A DNA stretch of 64,000 nt from Strigamia acuminata. Its lineage: Eukaryota > Arthropoda > Chilopoda > Geophilomorpha > Linotaeniidae. Positions 20,989 through 30,251 of this stretch are shown one piece after another. The notes under the pieces were generated by a model. The model was not told the origin of the DNA. It saw only the letters and a program-made list of their open reading frames with translations, and did not search any database. Position 1 is the stretch's first letter. The number at the start of each line of letters is the position of its first letter. Made by a program: the position numbers and the translations under genes. The stretch lies in contig OX442322.1 in assembly GCA_949358305.1 (NCBI GenBank), positions 2,666,001 to 2,730,000 on the forward strand, given 5' to 3'.

Positions 20989-22540
20989 TGTGACGGTTAT
21001 AAAACCGTATAATTTCCGATTTGCCGCCAGATGGCGCTATTTGACTAAAAGCGCGCATTTTCGAATGAATTGCGAGAATTATAATTAATTGTCGGAATGA
21101 CGTGAATAAATATAAATTATTTATTAAACATGATAAAGTATTATTTACTTAAATATTGATTCTGCCGAATCAATATTATATTTTATATTTACTTGTTGAA
21201 GGGGACCAATCGGACCCTTCTGGACCCAATTCCATATTAGGTCCGAACCCCGGTCTCTATTAGGTCCGGACTAGTGATCCACGAATCCGTCGATCCAGGC
21301 ACCTGATTGGCTGTCGCCAATCTGATTGTTCTCAGGAACTATATAAGCTCTGGTTTTCTACCAGGCCCTGGCTTGATTTGAATATTGTTTGTATGTATTG
21401 TTGGTTATCGTTTGATTTCTCTCTTTCTTATCGACACATCAGGCCTCCTCAGCTCTCAATGGATATGTAGACTTACTATCTCGTTATTGCTTGTTGTAGG
21501 GCCCATCGGGGAAGGCTAACCTTGTAGACATGTTAACAACATGAAATGGCCCCGTAGTGTTAGCCAGCTGTTCTAAGGGACAGTAGGATTTCATACGGTG
21601 GCATAGTATAATGCTCATGCACGGGATTGACTAACCCGTTAAATAAATGTCAAACTATATGATCGGTGATAGTCGCATCTATCTGAGCGATTCCTCGGAC
21701 GAGGGTCAGACGCTCTGCCAAGAGCGTGTGTGCGGGAGGTCCCACCCGAGCACGAAACAAACACGGACAAATGCTATTCCAGGGCGAATTGCGTATCATA
21801 GGTCCTTCCGTACTTTAGTGGTCGGTGAATGGCATATTTAAAGGCACACTACGCCGGGTTGGTAGCCCGTGAGAATTGTCCGTGAAGACATTTCGTTAAA
21901 CAATTACTCAGGTATTGGTAATCCTGGAATTGGTAAATCCATAGGAATGTTTACCCGGTGGTTGGTACCACCGATAGCGATGTAAAGCGTACAAACAAAT
22001 ACTCGGCGCCTGATCACGAGATCTTGTCGTCGTAAGGCATGCTGGCGGATGGAGCCTCAACAACTCCCGCGACGGTCCTGTCGACTGTCGTGACTGTCCC
22101 CGCCCCATTAATATTTATACAACAATTCATTTGTTGTATTCCACTAATCACTTTGTATTTATTTGACCTGGAATATTCTACAGAATATTCCTTTCCATAC
22201 GAAGGACTCTTCGTATTATTAGATATTCGAGCTGCGGACCAAATACGTCTCCGTAGCGTTATTTGTGACGATGCCGCAAAGTCAGCCGTACCCTTCGTGC
22301 ATCGCCCGGATCCTCAACCAGTGTAGCCGCCGCTTACACGTATCCAGAACCCCGAACCATTTGTATTCGTAGAAACAAGCAAGTAAAACCGTAAGTTTAT
22401 ATCATTTCGTTGTTTTATTCATTTAGCGCACATTTCGTAGCTTATCTCGGTTAGGTTGTTGTTAGTCTTAACAACGTCTTGTTCCGACCGATTTATCTCT
22501 TAAAATGGCTAATAAATCAGCCAAAAGCAGAATCGTCACA
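20989..22540 (+). repeat. Right LTR of C
   Basis: 1552 bp, ending CGTCACA and followed by the CACG duplication. It matches the left LTR to 22322, then carries a different 218-bp tail. The promoter set is at 21306-21347. Confidence 0.93.
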
Positions 22541-22544
22541 CACG

Positions 22545-23497
22545 ATCCATTCATGTGATTGCATGAAGTGAATTGTGGGCAACTGTTGCGGAGCACTGGC
22601 GAAAAAGTTCGTTTCCCGCCTTGCGCTGGAATTCCCCCTTGGCCTCGAATCATCACGGTTTGAGTTCTTGTTGCGTTTGCGGCTAGAACTTCTTGGCTTC
22701 CTTTGAAGTGAAGCTGTCGGTTGATTTTTGTCATCTCGGCGCGGCGGTAATGAACATTTATTAGCATAATGGCCAAATTCCTGGCAATTAAAACACTGCA
22801 CCGAAGATAACGGTCGAGAGGGACGAGAACGATTTCTCCCACGTTGCTGTTTTTCACCAGCATAGGCACGTGGAGATTTAGAATTGTCTATGTCGCGCGA
22901 ATCCATAGCTTTGAGTCGCATATGTTCCGCGAGCAATTGTTCAGACACTTTCTTTGGTGTAAATTCTCCTTTGGGCAAGTGATATGTCGTGAATGAAATT
23001 TGTGAATATTCACGAGGTAATAAGTCCAAGTATTGGTAAGCGTGATGATCAGGCGTAGTTATCTCTCCGATATCCTTCATTTGGCGGACATGATAGTCTA
23101 CGCGTCCTAAGAAGTCGGCCATATCTTCGCCCTGCTCCAGGCGCAAATTCAAAAATTCGCGGCGCATGGCTGCCTGTCGCGCACGAGATGATGGCGCATA
23201 AATGTTGGCTAAGATGTCCCATGCTTCCTTCGGGGTTTTACAATTATCCAGCGCAGACTTCTTCGCCTCGCTTACAGAACAGTATATTAAACCTAAAGCT
23301 TTGGCTTTACGACGCTTGTATTTCTTCTTCTCCTTATCTCCGGCGGTTTTAAGGAAATCTGCCTCTTCTTCTTCCGTCACATGTTCCCACAATTCTTCAC
23401 TTCTCAGCACCATGCGCATTGAGCGCTGCCATAGTTCGTAGTTTCCTACGCTGAGAATGGGAAGTCGCCCGGAGTTTCCTTCGACGGACTTGGACAT
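22545..23497 (-). CDS. Element B Gag (5' part of gag-pol)
   Basis: Starts at the ATG complementary to 23495-23497 (MSKSVEGNSGRLPILSVGNYELW). It holds the copia Gag (UBN2-type) domain with W..M...L, YAPSSRARQAAMRREFLNL near 23190 and YQYLDLLPREY near 23030. A basic, serine-rich linker and one CCHC zinc knuckle (CFNCQEFGHYANKC, near 22790-22750) follow, then the approach to the protease (HFMQSHEWIV). C interrupts the frame one codon before DCGATDH; translation past 22541 enters C and soon stops. Gag forms the particle and packages RNA. Confidence 0.93.
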
Positions 23498-24354
23498 GAT
23501 GACGTGAAGTTACGAAACTATCCGTAGCAAAACACACCGGATGGAGAATGGTACAATTGGAGCACTTGACGGTCTCGTAGCACAATATCGCGTTGCACAA
23601 CACAAATACGGCGCACTGATCGAAGCACTGTCAAAGCGGATATCAATCGAATTGGGCGACCACTTCTGAAGTGGTCAGATAACCCTAGCCAGCCAACACA
23701 CAGGGGACCGTTCGCCTGCCTGGAGGCGCGGGAGTACCTGTTGGCCACGGTAAGCACTGGCTAGGAATGAGTTAATGCGGTAGTTCCGACTGGAACAGAA
23801 GAGCAAAAACTATTCTAAAGGGCCCCCAAAACCTTAAATATATCTTAAAATTAACAAGCTTATTACGACTACTGAAAAGGAATATTTGATTAGTGCGATG
23901 AGACGTTGCGCCAATAATTGCAAAGCAAAAATGGCGTCGTTGCGCATTAAAATGCGAAAATCGTCGAAAATCGTAGTTTTTCTCGCCGAAAAATTCGAAA
24001 ATCGTCGTGACAACGACCGTACACGGTGTACGAGGTCGGGATATCCAACAAATCGTCGTTCACGCTGTGTAAAGCGGGTTTCCAACGTCGAATCTCGTCG
24101 GAAAATGGCGAAAACCTGAAAATACACAAAATTCGCTTCGAAAATCGCGAAACTCGCGGAAATTCGAGCGAAATTAAATAACAAATCGTGGAGCCGGTAG
24201 CACAGACTGCGTGAGAACGTCGGCGTGTCGTCGCGAACGTTCTGAAGACGAAAATCGTCGCGGAAATCTGGAAATAGAAAATTTATCGCAAATTCGCGAA
24301 TTTCGCGAAAATAACGATAAAATTAGCGGTTTCGGTGGGCTGCAAGGATAGCAA
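23498..24354 (-). other. 5' leader of B
   Basis: Untranslated sequence between PBS and gag. It contains an arm pair CCTAGCCAG (23684-23692) and CTGGCTAGG (23757-23765), just upstream of gag. Towards the PBS are tandem, diverged units rich in TTCGCG/CGCGAA (about 23940-24330). The short frames here are on both strands and look accidental. Confidence 0.65.
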
Positions 24355-24370
24355 CCATCCTCTGCTACCA
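24355..24370 (-). promoter_or_regulatory. Primer binding site of B (initiator tRNA-Met 3' end)
   Basis: The minus strand reads TGGTAGCAGAGGATGG, complementary to the 3' end of animal initiator tRNA-Met (CCATCCTCTGCTACCA). It lies 2 nt from the LTR. The LTR edge itself carries CCTCTGCTACA, so U5 end and PBS form an inverted repeat. Confidence 0.85.
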
Positions 24371-24372
24371 CT

Positions 24373-24855
24373 TGTAGCAGAGGAGGAGGCGCAGAACGGT
24401 CAATTAGACCGTGTGGAAGCGTGAAACACGCACGAAAAACCAAGTGCGTGGCCGTAATGGCGGGCGCACGTGAATACCGCTAATGGCAGGTCAAATACAA
24501 GCTGCCGCACGTGGAAAACGTGCTTATATGCAGCAAAAGACAACTACACAATGTAAAAATAATAAATGTTTACTCTAAAATAAAACAACTTACAAATTGA
24601 GACCATTTTGGTGTAGATAACATGGTTATGCTTGCACAGCCTGCAAGCAGCCATCTTGGAATGAGGAAAATATACAATGACACCATCTGGTGTTAAGAAT
24701 TATCAACTTAATACAATTCAGCTGTGGGCAGCATTATACCCAATGATAAATAATTATATAAAGACAAAATAAATACAAATAGCTGCTTAGTGCAGATAAA
24801 CACTAGGAAATATCCGTAATGAGTACGGAGGACTATTTGGCATTGGAAAACAACA
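24373..24855 (-). repeat. 5' LTR of B
   Basis: 483 bp, matching 9350-9823 apart from one 9-bp indel and about three substitutions. Followed by the ACGTG duplication. Confidence 0.95.
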
Positions 24856-25838
24856 ACGTGGTCCGTCGCGCCACAGTCGACAATCCATTCGTTGGATTGC
24901 ATGAAATGAGCGACTGGGCGCGCTGGGGCTTGTGGGGCACTGGCGAAGAATGTCCCTTCTCGTGTTGGACGAGAACAACCTCGCGGACGCGTATCATCCG
25001 GTTTTGGCGCGGAGTTTTTGTTGCGCTTCTTGCTCTTGCTTCGAGAGCGTTGAAAGGAAGCTGATGCCGAGGGTTGATTGCGATCCTCCCGCCGTGGATG
25101 GGGACACTTGTTCGCGTAGTGGCCCATCTCATTACAGTTGAAACATTTAATTTCCGATAACAGTCTATGAGGACGAGAATTCTTCCGGGATTGTTGGCCT
25201 TTTACGGACGAATGCACAGAAGACGAGTGTACATTATGCAATCCCATCGGTTTTAACCGTAGATATTCGGAAATCAATTGTTCGGCAACTTTAGTCGGGG
25301 TAAAGTCTTGGTCAGGCCAGTGATATATGGCGAACGTTGCTTGTGCGTATTTGGGCGGTAGTCGGTTGAGGTATTGATATGCGTGGTGATTATCTGTCGT
25401 GACTTCTTTGATGTCAGCCAATTGACGAACAAAATGATCAACTCGATTAATGAAATCCTGCATTTCCTCATTAGGTTCGAGATGCAACGTCAAGAATTCC
25501 GATCGTAATGCTGCCCGTCGTGCCCGCGAACTGGGCGCGTACGCTTTTGCCAGAACGTCCCATGCCTGTTTAGGAGTGTCACAATTGTCCAGGGCTGAAC
25601 GTTTCGGTTCGCTGACATACATGTAGATATGTCCAAGAGCTTTGTCCTTTTTGACCATGTAACGTTCCTTTTCCTTTTCAGATAATGTTAGGAGATGGTC
25701 GGCCTCCTTCTCCTCCGTTACATGCCTCCAAAGGCTCTCGGATTTCAAAAGCATCCGCATCGCTCTCTGCCAGGGCTCGTAATTTCCGACAGAGAGGATG
25801 GGAATTCGGCTGACCGTCGTTTCCGTTGTCTTTTGCAT
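24856..25838 (-). CDS. Element A Gag (5' part of gag-pol)
   Basis: Start chosen at the ATG complementary to 25836-25838 (MQKTTETTVSRIPILSVGNYEPW), which aligns with the B and K starts; an in-frame start 11 codons upstream is less likely. Domains: copia Gag core (YAPSSRARRAALRSEFLTL near 25530, YQYLNRLPPKY near 25370), basic linker, CCHC knuckle (CFNCNEMGHYANKC near 25140-25100), then the protease motif WIVDCGATDHV at the B junction. The coding sequence joins 9344 across B and one ACGTG copy, with phase kept. Confidence 0.93.
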
Positions 25839-26755
25839 CGCTGCGAAGATTCGGCGCACCACGCAAAGCACACGGACTCAGGAAAATGGTATAACGGCGT
25901 TCGAAGCACTTCACTAATCGGTGGCACAAAAATGTCGTTGTAAACACAGATCGGAGCACAGCACTTCCAACGTGGTTCAAGGCGGATATCAATCAAGGGG
26001 GCGGTCAATGCTAAAATTGACCAAATAACCTTTGACAAGTGTCCCCCTAACGCCCTTTGCAAGCCACCTGGGGCCACGGAAACGTTAGGTGAGGCAGGGC
26101 TCAGCCTTGTCAAAGAATACAACCACAGCTGAGACGACTGTCCCAAGGGCTGCGGCGATTCTAATATTGTCCCACACCAAAAACTTATAATTATCTTATG
26201 ACTAACAAATAAAATCGACAGGGAAGGCGAAAGGTGATGAATCCCCCGTGGAAGGTCACACGGGCTCGCGGCAAAGCACGAGACGGGTTTTCTCGAAAAA
26301 CCCGCTAGAAAAGCGCAATTCGGCTTTGAAAAACCGAATTCTTCTCGAATTAACGAGGCTCTTCGTGAAAAATACACAGATCGTCGAAATAATTCAAAAA
26401 TCGGCGATACTACATGCACTCCGGGGTGCATGAAGCGAGAATCGTCTCGTTTCTCGTTGTAAAACGTCTCGTCGACGTTGTCGAAAAAGAAAATTGTTGA
26501 AATCCTGAAAAATATGAAAATTCGCCTCGAAATTTGCGAGATTGCACAATTTCGGACGAAATTAGCTGGAGAATCGTGTAGTGTGCAGTACCAACTGCCT
26601 GGGAACGTCGGTGACACGTTGTCGACGTCCAAAACGCGAAAATCCAGCTTGAAAAGTGATGAAATGCCTGAAAATACAAATTCGCCGCAAAATTCGCGAA
26701 ATTCGCAGAATTTTCGGCGATAATTAGTAGCAAATGAAGCGTGCAGAGGATTAAA
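25839..26755 (-). other. 5' leader of A
   Basis: Untranslated region from PBS to gag. A stem with arms CCTAACG (26046-26052) and CGTTAGG (26083-26089) matches K's leader stem. Two diverged tandem units with TTCGCG-rich cores lie at about 26470-26740. The long minus-strand frame here (25745-26836) is accidental: it crosses the PBS and LTR edge. Confidence 0.65.
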
Positions 26756-26771
26756 CCATCCTCTGCTACCA
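26756..26771 (-). promoter_or_regulatory. Primer binding site of A (initiator tRNA-Met 3' end)
   Basis: Minus strand TGGTAGCAGAGGATGG, 2 nt from the LTR; identical to the PBS of B, H and K. Confidence 0.85.
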
Positions 26772-26773
26772 AT

Positions 26774-27313
26774 TGTAGGTTGGTAGCAGAGGAAAACGAC
26801 CAAAACTACTCGAAATGTCGAGCGAAACTGTCGCAAATGCGTCGCACGAGTGGTACGCGCGTACAGGCGACGTCGAGGACGAAATGCAAACGTAACGGCC
26901 GCGATATTCGCTTATATGCCGTGAGAAATGATAAATGAATGCTTAAAAGCATAAAATAAGTTTAATCAATACGAAATACTCACATATGAGTTGGAAAATA
27001 CATGAATAACCATGAGGCGAGAGCCAGGCGCTGGTCGCCGCCATCTTGGATGTAGGAGTGGTACAGTAACGACACCTGGTGCCGTGAAATGGCGTTATGG
27101 AATTGAAAATTCCATAAAGCTTAACAAAAGGTTAGATATAGCATGATGCCTCATGCAGAAACACAATAACATAATGTAAATGTTTGGAAATGATATACAT
27201 AATTGAATATAATAAATATCGGAATAAATAAACGAATATATAATAAAACAATAGATCGTAATGTGATTCTATATCACATCGACACACATATAATTTGGTT
27301 CCTTAGACCAACA
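26774..27313 (-). repeat. 5' LTR of A
   Basis: 540 bp, near-identical to the 3' LTR once O is removed. Followed by CAACT and D's RT. Confidence 0.93.
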
Positions 27314-27522
27314 CAACTTGCACACACCCGAACAACGTTTGGCTTCTGATAAAATCTCTTTACGGCCTCCACCAATCCGGCAGGCAATGGTTTGAGAAGC
27401 TGGACGAAACTCTTCGAGCCCTCGGATTCCGAAAACTGCCTGGATACAATTGCGTTTACATTTTTGGGACTTCAGCGTTAATGCTGGGTTACATGGGCGA
27501 CATCGTTCTTTTTTACGCCAAC
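27314..27522 (+). pseudogene. Copia D reverse transcriptase, continued
   Basis: Continues D's RT from 4100 in phase: LLIKSLYGLHQSGRQWFEKL, RALGFRKLPGYNCVYIFG, then the catalytic box. The box reads YMGD (27491-27505 region) instead of YVDD, which replaces a metal-binding Asp by Gly. E's LTR cuts the frame at 27523; the rest of D would lie beyond E, outside the window. Confidence 0.85.
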
Positions 27523-28040
27523 TGTAGATAACCGGTAGCAGAGGTGCGCGCAGGGTTCGGCGAAATGCCAATAAGAAGCGTGTATTAACTGAGAAAATGG
27601 CGTCGTGTTTCGTGCACGACGTCGCCGATACGTTCACTATCGTATTCAAAGGCGCGCGTCTTAAGGACGCTTATATGAGCATGAAACGAGCACTTAGAGT
27701 GCTTTAAATCAAAGCAAATACTTCAAATAATAAAATTTATTTAATAAAGATATCATACTTTACATAACTGGAAATGAAAACAGCTGAGCTGTGCAAAACC
27801 ATGCACAGCGCCATGTTGGATTCGGGATAAGAGTGTCACAGCACTCTGGTGACAGGAATTAACAACAAAATCAAGTTAAAGAACAAATCATATGAGAAAT
27901 TATTAAAGTAGTATGGAATTACATACGAGACAATCCGAATTAATAACAAATACTGAATAACTAGATTATAACTTAGAAAATCAAATATAACACTGATAAA
28001 CATTTGATATCGATAATAAATGATGGCTTTTAGACCAACA
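27523..28040 (-). repeat. 3' LTR of copia E
   Basis: 518 bp with ends TGTAGATAACC and TAGACCAACA. It shares the ...TTAGACCAACA edge with A's LTR and carries GGTAGCAGAGG 11 nt from its left edge. Flanked on the left by CCAAC (27518-27522); the right duplicate is outside the window. Confidence 0.8.
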
Positions 28041-28051
28041 AATCCCCCCTT
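28041..28051 (-). promoter_or_regulatory. Polypurine tract of E
   Basis: Minus strand AAGGGGGGATT next to the LTR start. 28052-28248 is AT-rich 3' untranslated sequence. Confidence 0.7.
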
Positions 28052-28248
28052 CGATCTTAAATGTTCAGGGAAAAGATAAATATATACTGGAATTAGAGTG
28101 TAAACATTAATTCAAAAAGTAAATAATAAAGTCGAATCACCGAGCCGGGTACTATAACTGTAAAACTCTACGAAAGCCCGAATATTCCCACTAGAACTTG
28201 ATGACCCTCACAATCGGGAAAAACTAAAACAGGAATGTCACGATAAAG

Positions 28249-29050
28249 TTACAATCGGAAAATCTGAGAAATCAACGATTGTAAACGTTCCGATCCGAGC
28301 CACTTCGTGAAGATGTCGGCGACGTTAAGATCGCCGGGCACTTTGTGGAGTTCGAAACGTCCCGCCGTATACCACTCTCTGAGCCAGTGATATCGCACAC
28401 AAATGTGTCGAGTTTTCAAAGTTTTGACATCGTTGGAAGTAAACTGTATGGCTGAGAGAGCATCGGAATAAATGACGGGTTGCAATAATCGGTTGAGGAT
28501 CGGAAATTGAAGGTAAACGTGGTCCAACCAGTAAAGTACCTTGACACTCAACAAGGGCGATGAATTCCGCTTCCATTGTTGAGCACGCCAAGGTGGACTG
28601 TTTACGGCAAGACCAGCCAATGGGAATATTTCCGATGAAGGTAATGTAGCCGCCGAAACTCAAGGATGTCTCCGGATCGCACGCCCACGAAGCGTTGATG
28701 TAAGCCCACAATTGTGAAGATGTACAGCCGGATAACTCAATGCAAAAGTCCGCGGTGTTTGCTACGTACTGCAGGACTTGAAGTAATGCTCGAATGTGGG
28801 TCTTATTGTAACAAGTGTTGAACTGCGATAAGTGGATGATGGAGTAAAGGATGTCGGGGCGTGTCCTCGAGGCCAAAAATAACAGCGATCCGATCAGCGA
28901 GCGGTATGGAAAATCTTCCAATTTCTCGGTCGATCCTCTGACGAGTGTCGTTCCGGGGGTCACGGGAACTTTCACAAGTTTGTTGGTCGAGGTTCCGAAC
29001 TTTTTGATGATCTTCGCAATATAAGCACGTTGGGAAATGAATGTGCGTCC
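28249..29050 (-). pseudogene. Copia E RT end and RNase H, frameshifted and truncated
   Basis: Reading from 29050: the RT end (VPVTPGTTLVRGS, PYRSLIGSLLFLASRTRPDILYS), then RNase H (SSQLWAYINASW, STMEAEFIALVEC). A 2-nt loss near 28547 shifts the phase; the second phase continues with VLYWLDHVY, ALSAIQFTSNDV and VADIFTKWL to the stop at 28249. The RNase H motif YTDASW reads YINASW, a loss of an acidic residue. LTR M cuts the element at 29050; the upstream part of E lies outside the window. Inactive. Confidence 0.85.
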
Positions 29051-29220
29051 TGTTAAAAACAGCTCCTAATTTGTGTGAGTTGTATTTATTTGCAGTGGTG
29101 TGGAAAATGTCCAAATGAGTAAATAAAGAGCCAGGTGTTTACAGGTGTGAACCTAGACATAGAGTGACAGTTTATTCCCAAGTCATGTGACTCCCAAAGT
29201 ATACAGAGCCACTTATAGGC
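29051..29220 (-). repeat. Partial LTR M, related to the LTRs of I and J
   Basis: Starts TGTTAAAAACAGC directly after E's CGTCC. It aligns loosely with J's LTR in the same orientation (TGCAGTGGTGTGGAAAA against TGCAGTGGTGTAGAAAA; the AAATAAAG and TCATGTGACT blocks). G's LTR cuts it at 29221; the remainder is beyond G. Confidence 0.55.
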
Positions 29221-30212
29221 TGTCGCGCTCAACTCTGTCTGTCGCTAACTCGTGGTATGAGTCACTTACTAATCTCGCAATACCGCTTTACTCAAGCGGT
29301 TACCCAAAAGAATATGACACGGCAAACAATATAAAAGGTAAATATAATAAATGTATTTATTATACGGAATGTACAGGCAAAAGGGAATAAAAATATGTAA
29401 GGAAATAAAAAGGTAGGAGGTATGAAGGATGGCGAGAAACTGGTCGAGGTCGTCCTTTGTTGGCGCTCTGGATCCAAGATGGCGTCCGCGTGGCAACGTG
29501 GTGTCGTCTTGGGCCGGCGTGGCAATGAATGGCGCCCTCGTCTTACGTTTCTTTGTCTGGTCTCTCGGGCTCACGCTGGTCGGGTGCGAGTGAATGCCTA
29601 AAAGATCTTACTTCGGCTGTTGTCTAGGTTTAGGGTTTTGTTTAGGTGTCCGGCGATCACACGGCGGCGGACGCTTGGTGGTTCCCGGCGATACACACAG
29701 CGGCGGGAACGCTCGTCGTGGTTACTGCAATTTAGGCTTGTGCGACCGTTTGTCTGCACAACTCGCTAAATTGGAGTAGTTTTACTATTTCTAGCTGGCT
29801 TGCTAAAATAGTGTGGTAATCTTATTTCGCAGGTTACTCTGCGGAGGTTAACACAAATCAATCGTACTCACGTTGGAAGTCCCTTGTCCTAGGTCACTCC
29901 TGAAGTCTTTGTACTTAGGCTTGATCGTTGTAGGACGTTTGGCTTTTACGTGTATCTTAGTTGATTTTTGTGTTGGTTCTGCCCGCTCAGTGCAAGGCAC
30001 ATTCCTTTGCACAAAGCAGGGTGGACAGGTGACTAAAGTCACCCAATGGTAGAGAAGACAAATCTCCCCCACTCCTCCAGGGCAGACGCCCGTCCATTGA
30101 CTGGATGTCAATGCTCTGAGGGAAGGGAGGCGCGCGTGCGACTCCCCCTTTTCTACCCGTAAGTAGGCCACGAGAGAAACTCTTCGTGCCCCACCCCAGT
30201 CGGGTCACCACA
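29221..30212 (-). repeat. 3' LTR of G
   Basis: 992 bp, ends TGTCGCGC and CACCACA. The homologous solo LTR F fixes both edges. A hairpin (CCGCTT...AAGCGG) lies near 29283-29300. No protein is encoded. Confidence 0.85.
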
Positions 30213-30227
30213 CGTCCCCCTCCCAGC
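30213..30227 (-). promoter_or_regulatory. Polypurine tract of G
   Basis: Minus strand GCTGGGAGGGGGACG, directly before the LTR start TGTGGTGACCC, and 24 nt after the ORF3 stop. Confidence 0.75.
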
Positions 30228-30251
30228 TCTAACCGCGCGTGTTCGGAGCGA

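Larger units (their letters stand above)
13866..22540 (+). mobile_element. Element C: large Gag-only LTR retrotransposon
   Basis: Terminal repeats of 1580 bp (13866-15445) and 1552 bp (20989-22540) flank 5.5 kb of internal sequence. The ends are perfect 7-bp inverted repeats (TGTGACG...CGTCACA), and the 4-bp duplication CACG lies at 13862-13865 and 22541-22544. A PBS matching tRNA-Gln follows the left LTR, and a polypurine tract precedes the right LTR. The only substantial coding frame is a 393-435 aa Gag-like protein; I see no protease, RT, RNase H or integrase. The 4-bp duplication and tRNA-Gln primer suggest Ty3/gypsy affinity. It is a non-autonomous (TR-GAG-like) element that must borrow Pol. 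The insertion cuts B's protease codons. Confidence 0.93.
9350..24855 (-). mobile_element. Copia element B (minus), interrupted by C
   Basis: LTRs at 9350-9823 and 24373-24855; duplication ACGTG at 9345-9349 and 24856-24860. Without C the element is about 6.83 kb. The gag-pol frame (23497 to 22545, then 13865 to 10031) is 1596 codons with no stop until the end. The LTRs differ by one 9-bp indel and about three substitutions, so B is young. It lies in A's protease codons. Confidence 0.95.
4101..27313 (-). mobile_element. Copia element A (minus), interrupted by B and O
   Basis: A is bounded by LTRs at 4101-5113 (with O inside) and 26774-27313, with the 5-bp duplication CAACT at 4096-4100 and 27314-27318. 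Subtracting B, O and their duplications leaves about 7.2 kb. Order on the minus strand: 5' LTR, PBS for the initiator tRNA 3' end, a 0.9-kb leader, one gag-pol frame (25838 to 24856, then 9344 to 5318), polypurine tract, 3' LTR. The frame is continuous once B is removed: 326 plus 1344 codons including the stop. A sits in D's RT. Confidence 0.93.

Noticed and set aside
25745-26836. Minus-strand frame of 363 codons
   Set aside because: It crosses A's LTR edge, PBS, leader and gag start in a different phase; an accidental frame in a stop-poor leader.
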